From assembly GCA_043228905.1 (NCBI GenBank), contig JBHGNT010000001.1, positions 2,604,001 through 2,668,000 on the forward strand: DNA of 64,000 nt, read 5' to 3'. The notes under the pieces were generated by a model. That model did not search any database, was not told where the DNA came from, and saw only the letters and a program-made list of their open reading frames with translations. This stretch comes from Azolla caroliniana (taxonomy: Eukaryota > Polypodiophyta). Of the stretch, positions 1-13,500 are shown in pieces; the stretch's first letter is position 1, and every line of letters begins with the position of its first letter. The translations under genes and the position numbers were made by a program.

Positions 1-3000
1 GGACTACACATTACAGGGAAACGTGCATACTAGACCAAAATCTTGAATAAACGCCAACTGAATATTGTTGTGGCAAAAAACTGACTAGGAGAAATTGCAG
101 GTAACCAACAGCACCTTGGCATGTAGTTATACAATGCTTCTTTGCATTCTCTGAAACACATCTGATCTCTAGTTTGTATGAACAATTTGGAGCAAGCAAA
201 ATGTTATAATATATACTAGTCACAGATTTTAGCTCGTGATTCACCAAGTTCTAGAAGACATTCGTAATTAGCATTTTTTCTCACTGTAGTCAATTAGTGG
301 ATCTTGATCAACCTCATCTTTTTAAATTTTAGTTACATAGTAATTATGCTGCAGGATTGAAATGGTGCCACCTGGGCAGCTGCAGTGTACTATTACTACT
401 TCAAAAGCTCTGGACTTGATCATCCCCATTTATAACAAGCAACCATTTAATCATGTACTTCATAGATCATTATGTTGCAATAATAATATAAATACACACT
501 GTCAATAAGTCTGGTTGAGTTACTCATGGTGCCTAGACGAATGCTTGAATTTGCTGCGATGGAAGGGCGTATTATTCTGCCATTTTATTGTATTAAAAAA
601 CAACATACATGACTAACAATGCTTAATGTAGATTAAACTTATATTGTGTATATAATCATTCTATAGGAGAAGACTATAAAGGCTAATTGATATTATTTTG
701 GAAAATTTCTCGTGGGCCAGATTGGTATACACGCGCGCACACACGCACATATAATCGTGTGCATGTGTGTGTGTTAGAATCCTTTCCTTCATATCTGTTC
801 ATTATAATGATTATACATCATAGAGTTGTGAAATGCCTATCTTTTCAGCAGCTTGATTAATTTGATGAATTAGATCCATTAGATGATGGCTATTTGTATA
901 TGTATTGATTGATTGATTTTAAGAGTTTCATCCTTGGTAGTAAGAGTATTTACACAAAATAAGAGTGTCATGGATTGAAATTTGAAATCAAACATCTTAA
1001 ATATGTTTAAATTTTCATATTTTATATCCTTCATCCAAAATTGTAATTAATTATCATACTTGGCTCCATTAGCCCTATGCTCTGATGCATTAGATTGGGT
1101 CATGATTCATGAATTTGATGTACATTAATGATCGGGTAGGATTGTGTTAGAACAATGTATTTGATCTCCTATGAGCATGAGCCCATGGGATAGAAGAGGT
1201 TAGTTGACAAAAATGATCCTTCTTTGATGCACTTACCATCCCAAATCATGTTTGAATTGAATGTTTATCTTTGGTTTCAAACAAGGACGATTATTCATAC
1301 CTTGGAATTCCAACATTGGCAACTTAGGGCACAACTCCTAGCTTGTCTTAGGTGTTGTGTAAAAGTTGGCTCCTATTTGCTTCTCCAATTGTTTCATCTG
1401 AATTCTTTTTATGAGAAGGGATTGCATTATGCATATATAGTAACTAGTTTACTAGTGATCTTTTGGTGGCGCTCCTTGATCTTTATCTTCTTTAAATCCA
1501 TGAGAATTGTACTTAGACTTGGTAGCACTATGTGACATTAGACTTCCCACTTAGTTGTATCTCACAATTTGCAGAGCCACTCACAAATTGTATCACTCAC
1601 TTAGTATAGTCTAGCAAATCCCTCAACATATAACTACTGCATAGAAGCAACTCCTCGACTAACAAGCTTTTCTTTATTAGTATGTTTGTTTTGAAGTGAG
1701 TGATGTCATGAGAGTCCATCGTGTTAAGCGAGTAATACAATATGCGAGTGACAATGTGCAATGTGACATATTCTAATTAAATATGTGAGCCTTGGTCTTA
1801 TTGAATGCAACATAGACGTCAATTGAGTTGATGGCTCGATGATCAACATCGGGCTTTGCATTCTCTAGCAATGTCGTCTCATGAAGGAACAACAATTGTG
1901 ACTTTGCCAAACATAGCGGTGGAGCATAATGTAGCAGTGGGTTGTTCCTTCTAAAGCTATATTATGGCTCAAGTGAATCTTTATCAAAGACAATTATGAC
2001 ATCTCAATCGATGGCTAATGTGACAATTATGATAACATTACCAATGCACAACTAGCTCCATGGAATCTTTTATTCCTCACGCACATTAAATTGCATTACA
2101 ACTACATCCAATGCATCATACTCAAAGACTTACTAATTGACAAAGCATTTGGGTCATAAATCTTGGACAATTTCTATTGATGGTGCTTGGGTTATGTCTA
2201 CTTCACCATGAAAAGTAGTGAGAATTAGATAAAGGTATATAAACCATGCCCCTCATCTTCTAGAAAGTGTTCATATAGATTGACTGTCATTTAAATGATT
2301 AGTTTTGCGCTTACTATTGTATCTTCCCCTATTTGTTATAGGTATTTTGTGTCAGTTTTTTTAATCATAATTAACCAAGATAATTAGGTTACTCTTGTGA
2401 TAAGTTGTTAGACAACTAAATTTAGGTATTGGGTTTGAGTCTATACTTTCTCAATATTCTCTTAATTTAGTAAATGCCACTATAAAATGTAGGGGTTGAA
2501 CATGGTCACCATCGAACCAACTAATCTACCAGTATGACCATCGCACGTTGATTAATTAAAGATATTCTATCAATAGTTGATATCATTTCATGAGTATGGA
2601 CATTCTCTCAATGGTTCACTAACATATGCTTGTTAATTAGGGATTTTTCCATGGTGTAAATCCATCTAGAAATATCCACTTAACGATTGGCAAAAAAGGC
2701 GACACTATTAATACATAGGAAATAACACTAACTACATTCTAAGAAACCTCATACAAAGCGGCACAATTGCTTGACATGTTGATATATTGTGCTTGACATG
2801 TTGATAGCACTGCTTATCGATATTATGTATGTTGTAATAATCTAGAAAGGGTTTGTATCCCAAACTTCATATCACATGGCATTCATCAAAAAAATGGTAT
2901 TGAAGCATTGGAAAGATTGGAGTGTGACCATATACATAAACTCCTCAACATTTAATTTTCTATCTTTGGTTTATACTCACATTTTTCCTATACGTCAAAT

Positions 3001-3396
3001 GTTTGATTGCCCCTATTGCATAATTGTTTTTTTTAAACTAAAACAAGTTAGTAGCTAAACCATGCTCAATGAATAGGAAGGCAAGGAGAATTGCCACCAA
3101 CAAAACCACTTCCTCTTTCCTCTTTCCTCTTGTAGTCTTGTGACTTGTTGCAACCGCAACTTCCGTCTCAAGTCCATGTTGTATGCAGCTTCTTCCAGTA
3201 TCTCCGAAATGGAGTTTGTTGAAAAAAAAGTAGATAATTTGAGAAAGCTTTTATTTAGAGTAATAGATATCATTGCATTAAGAAACCTCCATAACTTGAG
3301 CATGCAAAATCCAAAGCTTACCATCTCAAGTTATAAAATACATGGGTTAATAGAAAATCGTTGGTGTTATGCAGAATCTTGTCTAAAAACATCACA
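1..3396. other. AT-rich intergenic DNA, no gene recognised
   Basis: Only short open frames occur here (up to about 100 codons) and none has a recognisable domain or splice context. A short alternating CA/GT stretch lies at about 731-775. The sequence looks like decayed, unclassifiable repeat-derived DNA. I see no RNA gene. Confidence 0.5.
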
Positions 3397-3414
3397 AATT
3401 CTCTTATGATGAAT
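3397..3414. repeat. left target-site duplication of the LINE
   Basis: This 18-bp sequence (AATTCTCTTATGATGAAT) matches 5618-5635 at 15 of 18 positions. All three differences are transitions of the C/T or G/A kind. It sits directly before the truncated 5' end of the LINE and its partner follows the short poly-A, as expected for target-primed reverse transcription. Confidence 0.6.
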
Positions 3415-5617
3415 GTTGCATAAATCTTTTATATATTTTCCATACAAAGGCAATGTTATAAGTTTTGGGCATTTTCATCATGGAAAGGGAATTTTCGGTT
3501 GTGGGCATCAATAAAGCTCTCCCTTGCTGGTAGGGTTGTGGTGGTGAACCATATTTTGTTGGGCACCATGTGGCATCCAGTGGCATGTTGGATGTTAGAC
3601 AAAGCCTGCATAAAAAATATTAAGGCAATGGTGAGAGGCTTCTTGTGGTCGGGTAGAGACAATGAAAATGCATCAGCTAAAGTGGCGTGGGGTTGTTTAG
3701 TTAAGACAAAGAATGAGGGAGAACTTGGACTAGTGGATCCGGTTCACCAAAGTAAGGCTCTACTTGGTAAGCTTTTAGTGCGAAGTTTGCAACCCGGACC
3801 AGAATTGTGGAAGGTGCTCCTTAGGAATAGAGTTTACCTTTGGTGTCCTAGGAATGGTGGTCCTTGGCAGGCAAATACATGGTGGTTGTTCAGCCCAGCT
3901 TTAAAGTTGAAAGAACCGGCTAGCATGGAGGATAGAGTGGTTCACGCCATAATGAAGGCATGGTCAAGTTTAAGAGAAGGGTTAGTCTTAATGCAACCGA
4001 AAACATTGGATGAACAGCTACGACAACCGTTGTTTTGGAACCCTAAGATTAGAAGTGAAGATGGTAAGATGCTTGGACAACAAAAGTACTTGCCTTGGCG
4101 AAGATGCTAGGGTACACGATTCGGTCAGTACACGATTGGGAGGTTTTCAGCATGAAGAGGCGGACGGGTCAGACTATTAATTGTAGGATTACTGGAAGAC
4201 TAGCGAAGGTAACCCAACTGATAGATGGGGTTGTTGATGGATTGGATAAGTTGCATGTGGAAGAGACAGTTTGGTCGGGCTGGTTTGTAGGTGAGGGTGA
4301 CGCACAACTTATCCGTGGTAGGTGCTCAACTAGCGAGGATCGTTTGTGGGGTAACCAAAGTTCTTTGACAGATGATGGTAGGTGGATGGCAGTGTTGGAG
4401 GGTAAGTGGTGGCAATTGAACCCAGACCCTAAGACACTGGATCATGAGTGTAAAATATGGTTTTACGATAATAAGCCCTTATATGATTTGGAGTGAGACC
4501 CATTGGAGGTTTGGTGGCAGACACCAGGAACAAAAAACTTGAAAAAGTTTTTTGAATACAATACCAAGCTAGGAAGACGAATCGTTGGCTCCAAAACCGT
4601 GGATGCTGGAATGATTTGCAACAGCTGGAAGGATAAAGGCATTTCAGACGACGATTTGAAGTCGTTTTGGAGGAGACTATGGGCATTGGATATGCCAGAA
4701 AAAATTAAGGCTTGGTGGTGGCTTCTTAGCCACAAGGCGGTACATGTAGGCGAGTGGTTGAGCTCCCGTGGTGGTGAGGCTAGCTGTAAGTTATGTGGAC
4801 AAGCTTTGGAATCAATCTCTCACTGTTTTTGGAATTGTACAGAGGCGATTAGCATTTGGAGTAGAAGCCTTCGAATCGTGGCAGCCTGTGGTGTGAGAGG
4901 GAACGTTGTATGGGGCTCAATACAAGGGTTGTCCTTAAAAGGGGAAAGCTGGGGTGAACAGTTAAACCCACAAGGACATGGATTTATAGTGCAGGGCGGT
5001 GGCGTGTTCCAATGTGATGGGGTGAGACCAGGCACAAATTCTGAAAATTTTGAGGAGATTTGGCTTATGGTGGCCTGTTTGACGGCCTGGCACATCTGGA
5101 TCAGGCGTTGTAAGGTTGTTTTTCAACAGCAAAAGATCTCATGCGGGGAGATGATGTTAAATATCTGGTTTGATCTTGTGGCTTGGTTGCGCGGTTGGTA
5201 TGATTCGATTCAAGGGGATTCAAAAGAAGCAAAAAGGGCAAGGTCAAAGTTCTTACTGAAATGGAGTAGCTCTCCCATGTTAGTCAAATCTTCATCCAGG
5301 CCTAAGTGGAATTACCAAGCACCTAGGTGGCTGTTTCCACCAATGTCTCCCAATATTGTACATGGGTTGTAATTATGTATGTATAGCTGACACAAACGTG
5401 CATCAAGGAGTTCTAGAGTCGGGGTAAAATAGGGTTTAATTCAAATTTGCTTGAGTTAAGGATCGGTTGAGTTTTTTTTGTTGTTTTTGGTTGATAGTTT
5501 TGGAGTTGTTTCTCCAAGTTGTATATGTTGATCCCATTGTGGATTTGGATAAACTTTGTTGTATTCTATTTGCTAACTAATGCGAAGTAGTGGTTTTTTG
5601 GGGGAAAAAAAAACAAG
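3415..5617 (+). mobile_element. 5'-truncated LINE (non-LTR retrotransposon)
   Basis: A partial LINE of about 2.2 kb. The coding part holds the C-terminal end of a reverse transcriptase and a zinc-binding RVT domain. A 3' untranslated tail of about 230 bp follows and ends in a short A-run (5605-5613). Flanking sequences 3397-3414 and 5618-5635 form an imperfect 18-bp direct repeat, the likely target-site duplication. The endonuclease and most of the reverse transcriptase are absent, so this copy cannot move by itself. The start at 3415 is inferred from the duplication. Confidence 0.75.
3475..5372 (+). pseudogene. LINE ORF2 C-terminal remnant (reverse transcriptase end + zf-RVT)
   Basis: The first segment (about 3475-4110) encodes the region after the RT catalytic core found in plant L1-type elements: a SLAGRVVVVN-like stretch, the FLWSG motif, and KVAWGCLVKTKNEGELGL. 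A frameshift near 4095 moves the frame. The reading then continues to a TGA at 4494-4496 and resumes in the same frame to TAA at 5370-5372. The last segment holds a zf-RVT domain: LWALDMPEKIKAWWW, then a CKLCGQ...HCFWNC cluster of Cys and His. One frameshift plus one internal stop make it a pseudogene. The family assignment rests on these motifs; the LINE subfamily is not resolved. Confidence 0.85.
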
Positions 5618-5635
5618 AATTTTCTTATAATAAAT
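5618..5635. repeat. right target-site duplication of the LINE
   Basis: Partner of 3397-3414 (AATTTTCTTATAATAAAT), placed four bases after the A-run that ends the LINE. Confidence 0.6.
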
Positions 5636-8204
5636 ACGACGTAGATTATTGAATTGGTTGAATTGCCTTAAGCATGCAATACCATCAGTTTTGGCTAGGT
5701 TGGTCATGGAAAGTGAATTTGTAAAACCATAATGTTTAGGTTAAACGACATGCATGAAGATTACTGAAAATGAACCAACATAGATTCCATTGATCGAGGG
5801 GTAAACCCATGAACTCATCTCCAAAAATAGTGAGACTTGAAAATATATCAATCTACTTGTTCCCCTAAATTGAGCCTAAATACTCTATGATTGTGAGTAT
5901 TTGATTTAACAAACCACCTATGCATCCATGGATCATGTTTTCAACTATTTGTACCTATTTTTTGCGTAGCATCAATTGAAGGATGTAACTGAGCATGACT
6001 CATTACATGTGGTGTATGGTCATTTGTTTTCATTACTGTTTACCATGCAATGTCGTGTTCATAATTATTGTATAGTAATTTTGGGGAGTTCATTTATTAT
6101 CCTACACTCAAAGGATCTCTCTTTTCATTGTACATGACAAAACTATGCATGCAAAAATATGACATCTCATTAGTGAAACGTGTAAGTTTTTGATGAAGTT
6201 GTGCTAGTTAGAGAACTCGAAAGCCATGAATCTATGAGAATCACAACATGATCTTGGAATCCATGCTATTTAGTCAAACCCTCCATGAATTCAAAAGTTG
6301 TTACAATTGTTTGTTTTATAAATTGTAGATAAGCATAACAAATTTGTTCAGCACGCCATGATTATCGATGGATTCAATGAAAAGTGTACGTGCACCTGAT
6401 TATAAAATGTGCATTGACATGGAAAGAGCAAATACTATGACATTCAATATATATACTTGGACTTTGGGTCGTGCTAATCACATTCAAACATGTGAGATTG
6501 CATTTCTTGTTGTATCAAACTCCAACGAGCTAATAATATATTGAAAAGAATATATGTATCAATGATAGGTTGATATAGATTATTTCTTCATAAACCCTAT
6601 TCACATTGTATTCGTGGAAGTATAAACTAAAGAATGTCATATATCTTTGATTCAGTAATATATAATGAATTTAAACTTTAAAGTTCATTACTTGGCGTCA
6701 ATCTGCAAGGTACGGTGACAATTACAAACAAATCATAAGCTACCTATAACATACTTGCCTCTCACTAGCTTTCTACAATTAGATGCACTTTTTTTGGAAC
6801 ACAAATAAATGCGCTATGCTAATGGTTTGCATATGCTTTAGGTTAAGAGAACAAATAAATTAGAATCACGATAAAGGATTTGTATTATAACTACAAAACA
6901 CATTGTTGTTGTTATATAAGGCATTGCATTGCAAGTTATATTTTAGTTTAAACTTTGTTCGTTTGTTATGAGAACTCAAATAAATTGTTTTGATATCAAG
7001 ACAATGCTCTAAATGGACTTTTAATAACTAGAATATAGAAAGATGGGGAGAATATGATGTTTTGCACTACTCCAAATGGACAAGGTAGTTGATCATTGCT
7101 CAATTGATAATTGTAGGTTGTAACCATATATCTATTATCATTGACATAAACACCACTATACACATTAGGTCATCTTTATCCTTTATCAAGATTGATTGGA
7201 TTTTCATGAGTTCACGTTTGCATTATGGAACCCCCCCCTAGCTTGAAATCTCGTTGAAGTTGAATTTGCACAACAACCTAGGTGTGTGAATATGGGAATT
7301 ATTTTGTGAGTTTATTTTTAAAAAATAGCTGAATTTCTTATTATTCCTCGCCTCATAGATATGCATTACCAGTTATTCTAGTGCCTAAATAAGTGAATAC
7401 CATTGAAAACAAAAATATTTCTATCATTGTTTGCAAAACTGCTTAATGATATATTTGAATGGAAAGAAGGATCTCATGATGAAGATCCCCAATTCGTAAG
7501 AACTATATTCATGAGAATTCCATTCAACCACTTTCCATCCCTTGTGTAACGTAGATTGTCAACCAAAATTTAAGCTTGGTAAATCCTATCCCATGGTTGA
7601 TAAAAAAAATAGGCGCTTGTTAACATTTATTTCAATTTGATTGCAAGAAAGGTTGTCTATCGAGGTGGCACTAAATATATGTTGTCACATTGACATGTAT
7701 TCACTATAATTGCTCAATCATATGCTTGAGCTTGCCACAAACAATGCACATATATGTTGTTTATTCTATAATATATATAATGCCATGTTATTCTCTTCAA
7801 CGTGTGGTGGTGGAAAATTAATCTAGAATGCAAGTTCGATTTTGCTTGCATTTTGTTGTTTGAGGACTTTATGCATGAAATGTGAATGACGTTGCTTGGT
7901 AATCTTATGACATGCTACTTTGCTTATGCAAAATACACACTCTTGGTAAGAATACATAATATCATTTAGAGACAATACACTAAATTTGGAAGACATTATA
8001 ACCTTGTGTAAATTGCCTAAGTGAAAAATGTCACTTATAAGAAGTTTGGGCAAAGAATTGACTAAATGAGTCCAATTGTTGGGACATCTCCAACAAAAAT
8101 GGTAATCATTTGTAGATGAAACCCAACTCATATTCCAACACATCAATGCAAACATTGGATTTTAGGAATTGGACACAAAATGAACACATTGTCCATCGTG
8201 ATGA

Positions 8205-8231
<27 letters not shown>
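8205..8231. repeat. (AC)13 microsatellite
   Basis: Uninterrupted AC dinucleotides read directly from the sequence. Confidence 0.95.
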
Positions 8232-8237
<6 letters not shown>

Positions 8238-9135
8238 ACGCCTCCAACTTCCAAGTAAGAATGCTTAATGCACCCTTGGTATGAACATGGTGTAAAGAAA
8301 TGCAACAACTATTGCCGATTGCATGTAAAAGAAGACCTATACGCTCATGCCAAACAAGAGGTAGGCGAGTTAGCTTAAAACATTATGTATACATTCTATG
8401 GTTGTGACAAGATTTGTTCCTCTCTCCGTGCAATTTCCTTGCCTATCTATTCATGAGGTTTTTACTAAGACTAAGGACCCTGAGATTTTGCGCCGCCTAT
8501 GAATGGGTTTATATCAAACCATTTAGTTTAATAACAAACCTAGCTCGAGTGACCTCCATGACTTGTGGTCAATGACCATCATTATCATGAATTTCTATTT
8601 GATTGTTTAGTAATACGAATCAAGGCCTAACAAGAGGCAATAAATTTTATGGGGGTTGATCTCTTTGCATCATGACACCACTATGGAATTATGCTCATTT
8701 CTTCTCTTTGAAACCAACTAGACTTGGCTTGCAAAAAACAAACACAAATTTCAACCAAATTATGATTATTTACAGAGGACCGTGGATTCGTACGCCATTA
8801 TCAGCATAGATTTCAGACCAGTTGCTCAGTCTGAAACCAAAAGTGAGTGCGGTAAACGATCAACAAATCATGATTCTGCGATTGGAGCTCGTGAAAAATG
8901 GATTTATGACTGAACACTTTGTCAGAATGAACGAGTGTTAGGGGGTCGAAAATGACCATGGTAAACAACCATGACATTAACAATTAACAAACAACACATC
9001 AAATGATGTGATGATGATGATGGGAGGTGGGTGGGTATCATCATCAAATGATCAAATGTTAGACCCCTAGCCTTTTTTTATGGTAGGCTACACACATGCA
9101 CACCCCCCATAAGTACTAAGGCACAAGAAATATGA

Positions 9136-9200
9136 AAACAAAAGCAAAAAGCAAAAAGCAAAAATCAAAAATCAAAAAGCAAAAAGCAAAAAATCAAAAT
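9136..9200. repeat. A-rich minisatellite (AAAAAGC-type, 7-bp unit)
   Basis: Seven-base units of the form AAAAAGC, some changed to AAAAATC, repeat about eight times. It lies about 1.4 kb upstream of the PP2A B55 start codon, just before the CT microsatellite. Confidence 0.85.
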
Positions 9201-9266
9201 GCAGTAAAATAAAAAAATAAATAGAAAATAGAAAAAAGTTTTCTAATGGTTTTACCTGCTGTACTG

Positions 9267-9269
<3 letters not shown>

Positions 9270-9303
<34 letters not shown>
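9270..9303 (+). repeat. (CT)n microsatellite in the PP2A B55 promoter or leader region
   Basis: About 34 bp of CT dinucleotides on the coding strand, followed by pyrimidine-rich DNA to about 9660. Pyrimidine tracts of this kind are common around plant transcription starts, so the mRNA of the PP2A gene may begin here. The start site itself cannot be read from sequence. Confidence 0.9.
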
Positions 9304-9305
<2 letters not shown>

Positions 9306-9959
9306 GCCCAATAGAGCTCATCTTCTTTTGCCCTTTCTTTCTTCGAGATCGATCGCCCATTCTCTGCATTCATCTCCATTAATTCATGAACACAAATCTT
9401 CCCTTCACAGATGGAACAAATTTGTCCCTTGCCTCTCCTCCTCACTCTTTCCGCCATGCCTATGCGCTCTAAAAGTCTCTGCATCTAAACCCTCCCTCAC
9501 TCTCTCTGTATTTATTCGGTGCTCGCTCGATCGATCCAACTGTGGAAGTTGAAGGTCCGATTTCACAGGAAATTGAAAGTGTGCTTTCCTTTCTGATGCT
9601 TATTTATACAGGTTCGTCTTTTCTCTTTTCTCTCTCCTCTCCTCTCTCTCAAAATGAAGAAAAACCCAAACTATCGGTTTGAGTATGATCTTCCCTCGAA
9701 AATATAGAAATCTATGTCATTTTGTGTTTTTAGCCATTATTTCACTCCTTCCCATGCCAAAATGATTGTGGGTTTGCAAGCATTTGATCAGAATTTGTGT
9801 AAAGTGTTCAACAAACAAAGAAATCCTAAAACGAGTCTCCTTCTCTGCCGTTCATTAAAGAGTATTGTCTTTATGAACAAGATCTGAGAAAGGATTGGAA
9901 ACCCTGATATGAGTTTTACTTAGAAAAAAAGGTTCCATTTAATTTAAAGCATCTTAGAA

Positions 9960-10565
9960 GGGTTCTACTTAGAACAAGTAAATGGACAATTTTATATTAA
10001 AATATCTTTGACTTGTTTAAAAGCTGAACAAGGTATTCGGTGAGATTTCGCTGAAGAAGAGGAGACGTAGAAGATGGTAAAAAGCGCCAGTTATATCCAA
10101 GCATCTTTGATTTACGGAAAGTCTGAAAAAAGGATACAGTGAGACTTTGGTGAAGACGGGGAGATATAAAAGAAGGAAGCAGTAACCACTTATGTCAGAC
10201 TATTGCTGGTTCAGTGAAAAAGTGAACAAATCATTCACTGATTTTTGCTGAAGCAGAGAATCTGAATGGTTCCATTTAGGAGAAGCAAAAAGGGCCATTG
10301 TATATCGAAGTATCTTTGGCTAGTTGAAAAGATGAAGATATAATTGATTGTGTGTTTGCTGAACGAAGATGGCTTATACATAGAACAAACAAGGCAATCT
10401 TTATCAAAGCATCTTTTGCTTATCGAGGGCTGATCAGAAAATTCATTGAGATTTCTGCCGAAGAGGAAAGGACCTAGCTGGGTTCTACTTAGAAGAAGAA
10501 GAAAAAGGTTAATTTAATCAGAACATCTTTGGTTTCGTTAAAACTGAGAATTAAATTCAGTGAGT
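9960..10565 (+). repeat. diverged ~100-bp tandem array in the PP2A B55 5' region
   Basis: A block of the form TTCRGTGAGATTT-GCTGAAGAAG recurs at about 10036, 10136, 10234, 10343, 10442 and 10556 (spacings 100, 98, 109, 99, 114). A second block, GCATCTTTG followed by a TTGAAAAGCTGA-like run, recurs between them, and a GGTTCTACTTAGAA-like block appears in some units. Units are strongly diverged, so the array is old. It ends at the PP2A start codon region (10584) and is either 5' UTR or a leader intron. Confidence 0.65.
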
Positions 10566-10583
10566 TGGATCATAAAATCAGTA

Positions 10584-13500
10584 ATGGTCCCTAGTGCTGG
10601 AGTGCTGGTTTCAGCAGAGAACAATGGGCATTCAGCACAGCCTCTGGAATGGAGATTCTCGCAAGTCTTTGGAGAACGATCAGCCGGAGAGGATGTTCAA
10701 GATGGTATGAACTAATGTTCTTGTTCAATATTTTATCTTTCAAAGGATGTCACTATTCATTCATCATAGGAACCATTATTGTGCTTTGTTACATTGATAT
10801 TTCAAAGCATCTCAACTCGTCCATCCAGATTTTCTATGATAGTGAGTTCATGGAATATGTGCCGTATCCTGAATGGATGGAAGGCTGTCCTTGTGTTGCA
10901 CCTTGCCTTAAGATGTGACATCAGTGTTTTTCTTGCATCATAAGAACGGATTATGCATGGTTTAGTACTTATCTATGTTGATTCTCAAATGTTTCAATAC
11001 GTTCATCAAGCTAAATGTTAGTTTGTATAAAGGTTCATCTATACAATGTGTTTAAAGGTTGATTTTGTATTTTGGCCTTCCATTGATTAATACTAAAATC
11101 TGTTGCACCATAGGAACCAAGTATGCACTCTATTTACTTGTTTTTTGTGAATCTTTCAAAGAATCTCGACAATTTCATCAATAAACTGTTGATCAGAAAT
11201 GTTCATGTTAACATTGGTTTTGGAGGTTGTGACTGTATTTTGTTGCCTTAATTAGAATCAAGCTAGGATATCACGAGTGTTTGCTTCATAAGAATCAAAT
11301 TTGCATGCTATGTACTCGTTTATGTTTATCTTTCAAAGGATCTCAACTCATGCATCAAGGTTTGTGAGGTTAGTGAAAGTGTAAAAGCTCTGGATTCACA
11401 ATGGGTATGAAGAGTTTTGTTTGTATGTTATTCCTTACCGTAATTAACATTAGAACAAGATACCACTAATTTCTGCCTGGAGTAATATCTGACAAATATT
11501 GGTTGACGTGAATGTTTCCTGGACATAAGGTGAATCTGCAACTGAAAACATCACAATGTCGACAGACTAATACTTGTTTGAACCTTCTAAGAATGCAATG
11601 ATGATAGTGAGAAAAGCAATTTAAATATTGTTGTAGTTAAATACAAATTTGCAGGATAGGTACATAAGGAACATTTTGAATCGATGTCAGCTTGCAGGAT
11701 AAATGCAGCAGAAGCATTTTAATGATAAAATAATGCAGCAGAAGCATTTTAATTGTATTTAATTGTATATGAACATTGTATGATAAAATAATGCCATTTA
11801 CCTTCATGAGCAATGCTCTAGATTCATCATCTTTTTGATATTGCATTCTATAGTTAAGCTGAAGGTTAGACTTCCAACAGGATCATGACTGAACAATTGC
11901 ATGAGTTAAAAACTTGTGGAAAGCCTGCAACATCTCATATGCCATAAATAATTTTATGTGGGGAGTATATTCTTCAGATATCCTAATATATGCAGCAAAT
12001 CTTGTTAGTAATCATGTGGTAACTTTTGCAGTTGATATTATATCTGCCATTGAATTTGATAAATCTGGCGAGCATCTAGCGACAGGAGATAGAGGTGGCC
12101 GTGTGGTTCTTTTTGAAAGGACTGATGTGAAAGAGGTATAACCGGATTCCAAAACTCTATAAGTGACTTGTGCAAGGTTTTATTCACATAGTATCTGAAT
12201 ATCTGAATGTCACACAGTTTCGTCTAAGAAAAGAGTTGGAAGGAACAGATGCCTCAATTTCAAGGCATCCTGAGTATCGATATAAGACTGAGTTTCAGAG
12301 TCATGAACCTGAGGTCTGTTGTGGAGTTGGAAAAGATACCTTTTCTGTTTGCCTGCCTTCTATTATGTTGTTCGTTTCTAAACATATTGCAATACCTGAT
12401 GTGTTCTTTCATTGATATGATTCAGTTTGACTACTTGAAAAGTCTGGAGATAGAAGAGAAAATAAACAAAATTAGGTGGTGTGAGACTGCCAATAGTTCT
12501 CTCTTTTTGTTGTCAACAAATGACAAGACCGTAAAGCTATGGAAGGTGAGGTTTTTGGATCACCAATTGGATAGATTGCTGTTTATTTTACATTAGTAAA
12601 TCTCATGAAACTGCTACTTGCTTTAAGTTAATGATATCGATTTGTATTCTATTCTTTCAGGTCTCCGAGAAGAGGTTAAAGAAAGTAACAGAAACAAATA
12701 TAGCAAACTCATGTAATGGTACTTCACTAGGAAGAACCCAACTGCAGACTCATAAGTCAACAGGACCATGCGTAGGAAATGGAAACATATTTCAAAGTTT
12801 GGACCCAATTGTAGATCATGAATATGCATTTCCCCCAGATGGCATCCCATCACTTCACTTGCCCACGGTAGTTGTATTTTCTCTATGTTTTTTTTGTTCT
12901 TGTTTCTGCAAGGCACCACCACTCTAATTCTGCTAAAGATTGAGGGTGAAACATCGCCTGCAGTTGAACTCACTATTATGTACATGCTGCAGGTTTCTAA
13001 GAATGAAATAACACATGTGGCAAGATATAGAAGGATCTATACTCATGCACATGATTATCATATCAATTCTATTTCAACTAACAGGTAATGTGAAATTCAA
13101 AATGAATGAAATTACAGAATAGGAATAAAAGCCTGAAATATGTGGGCCCCAAAATCTTGTAAACATACTAAGGCATGCATATTAGTTTCCTCCTGTCACT
13201 CTCTCCTTTTCTTTTCTCTTGTGGTTTCATTCACATATATTTGCACATATGAACACTAATTTGCTATAGACTATTGAAAACGAAGGTGGATTTTAAAATT
13301 AATGAACATGTGATTTATGGGTGAAAGTGTTGAAATGGGCGTGCTAATTTAAGGTTTTGCCACTTAACATGCATTTGTTTCACGGCTGTGCATTATGCAT
13401 GGGGTCATATTATCCTATCTTTTTTGCCATAATGTTTGTTAAAGTTTAACTGCTTTATTGCACATGAGCCAAAAAGTTTGTTAGTTATCAGTCTTTACAG

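Larger units (their letters stand above)
5636..9260. other. intergenic DNA, no gene recognised
   Basis: AT-rich sequence without a supportable gene. The longest open frame (about 110 codons, minus strand, 7823-8155) has no domain I recognise. The stretch at about 8750-8960 is somewhat richer in G and C but I cannot assign it. A CA microsatellite and an A-rich minisatellite lie inside and are listed separately. Confidence 0.5.

Noticed and set aside
1224-1535. 103-codon plus-strand open frame
   Set aside because: Low-complexity hydrophobic translation of AT-rich DNA; no family resemblance.
7823-8155. 110-codon minus-strand open frame
   Set aside because: No recognisable domain, no splice context, in decayed intergenic DNA.
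9172-9484. Overlapping minus-strand open frames of 65-96 codons at the CT repeat
   Set aside because: Arg/Glu dipeptide runs come from translating the microsatellite antisense to the PP2A leader.
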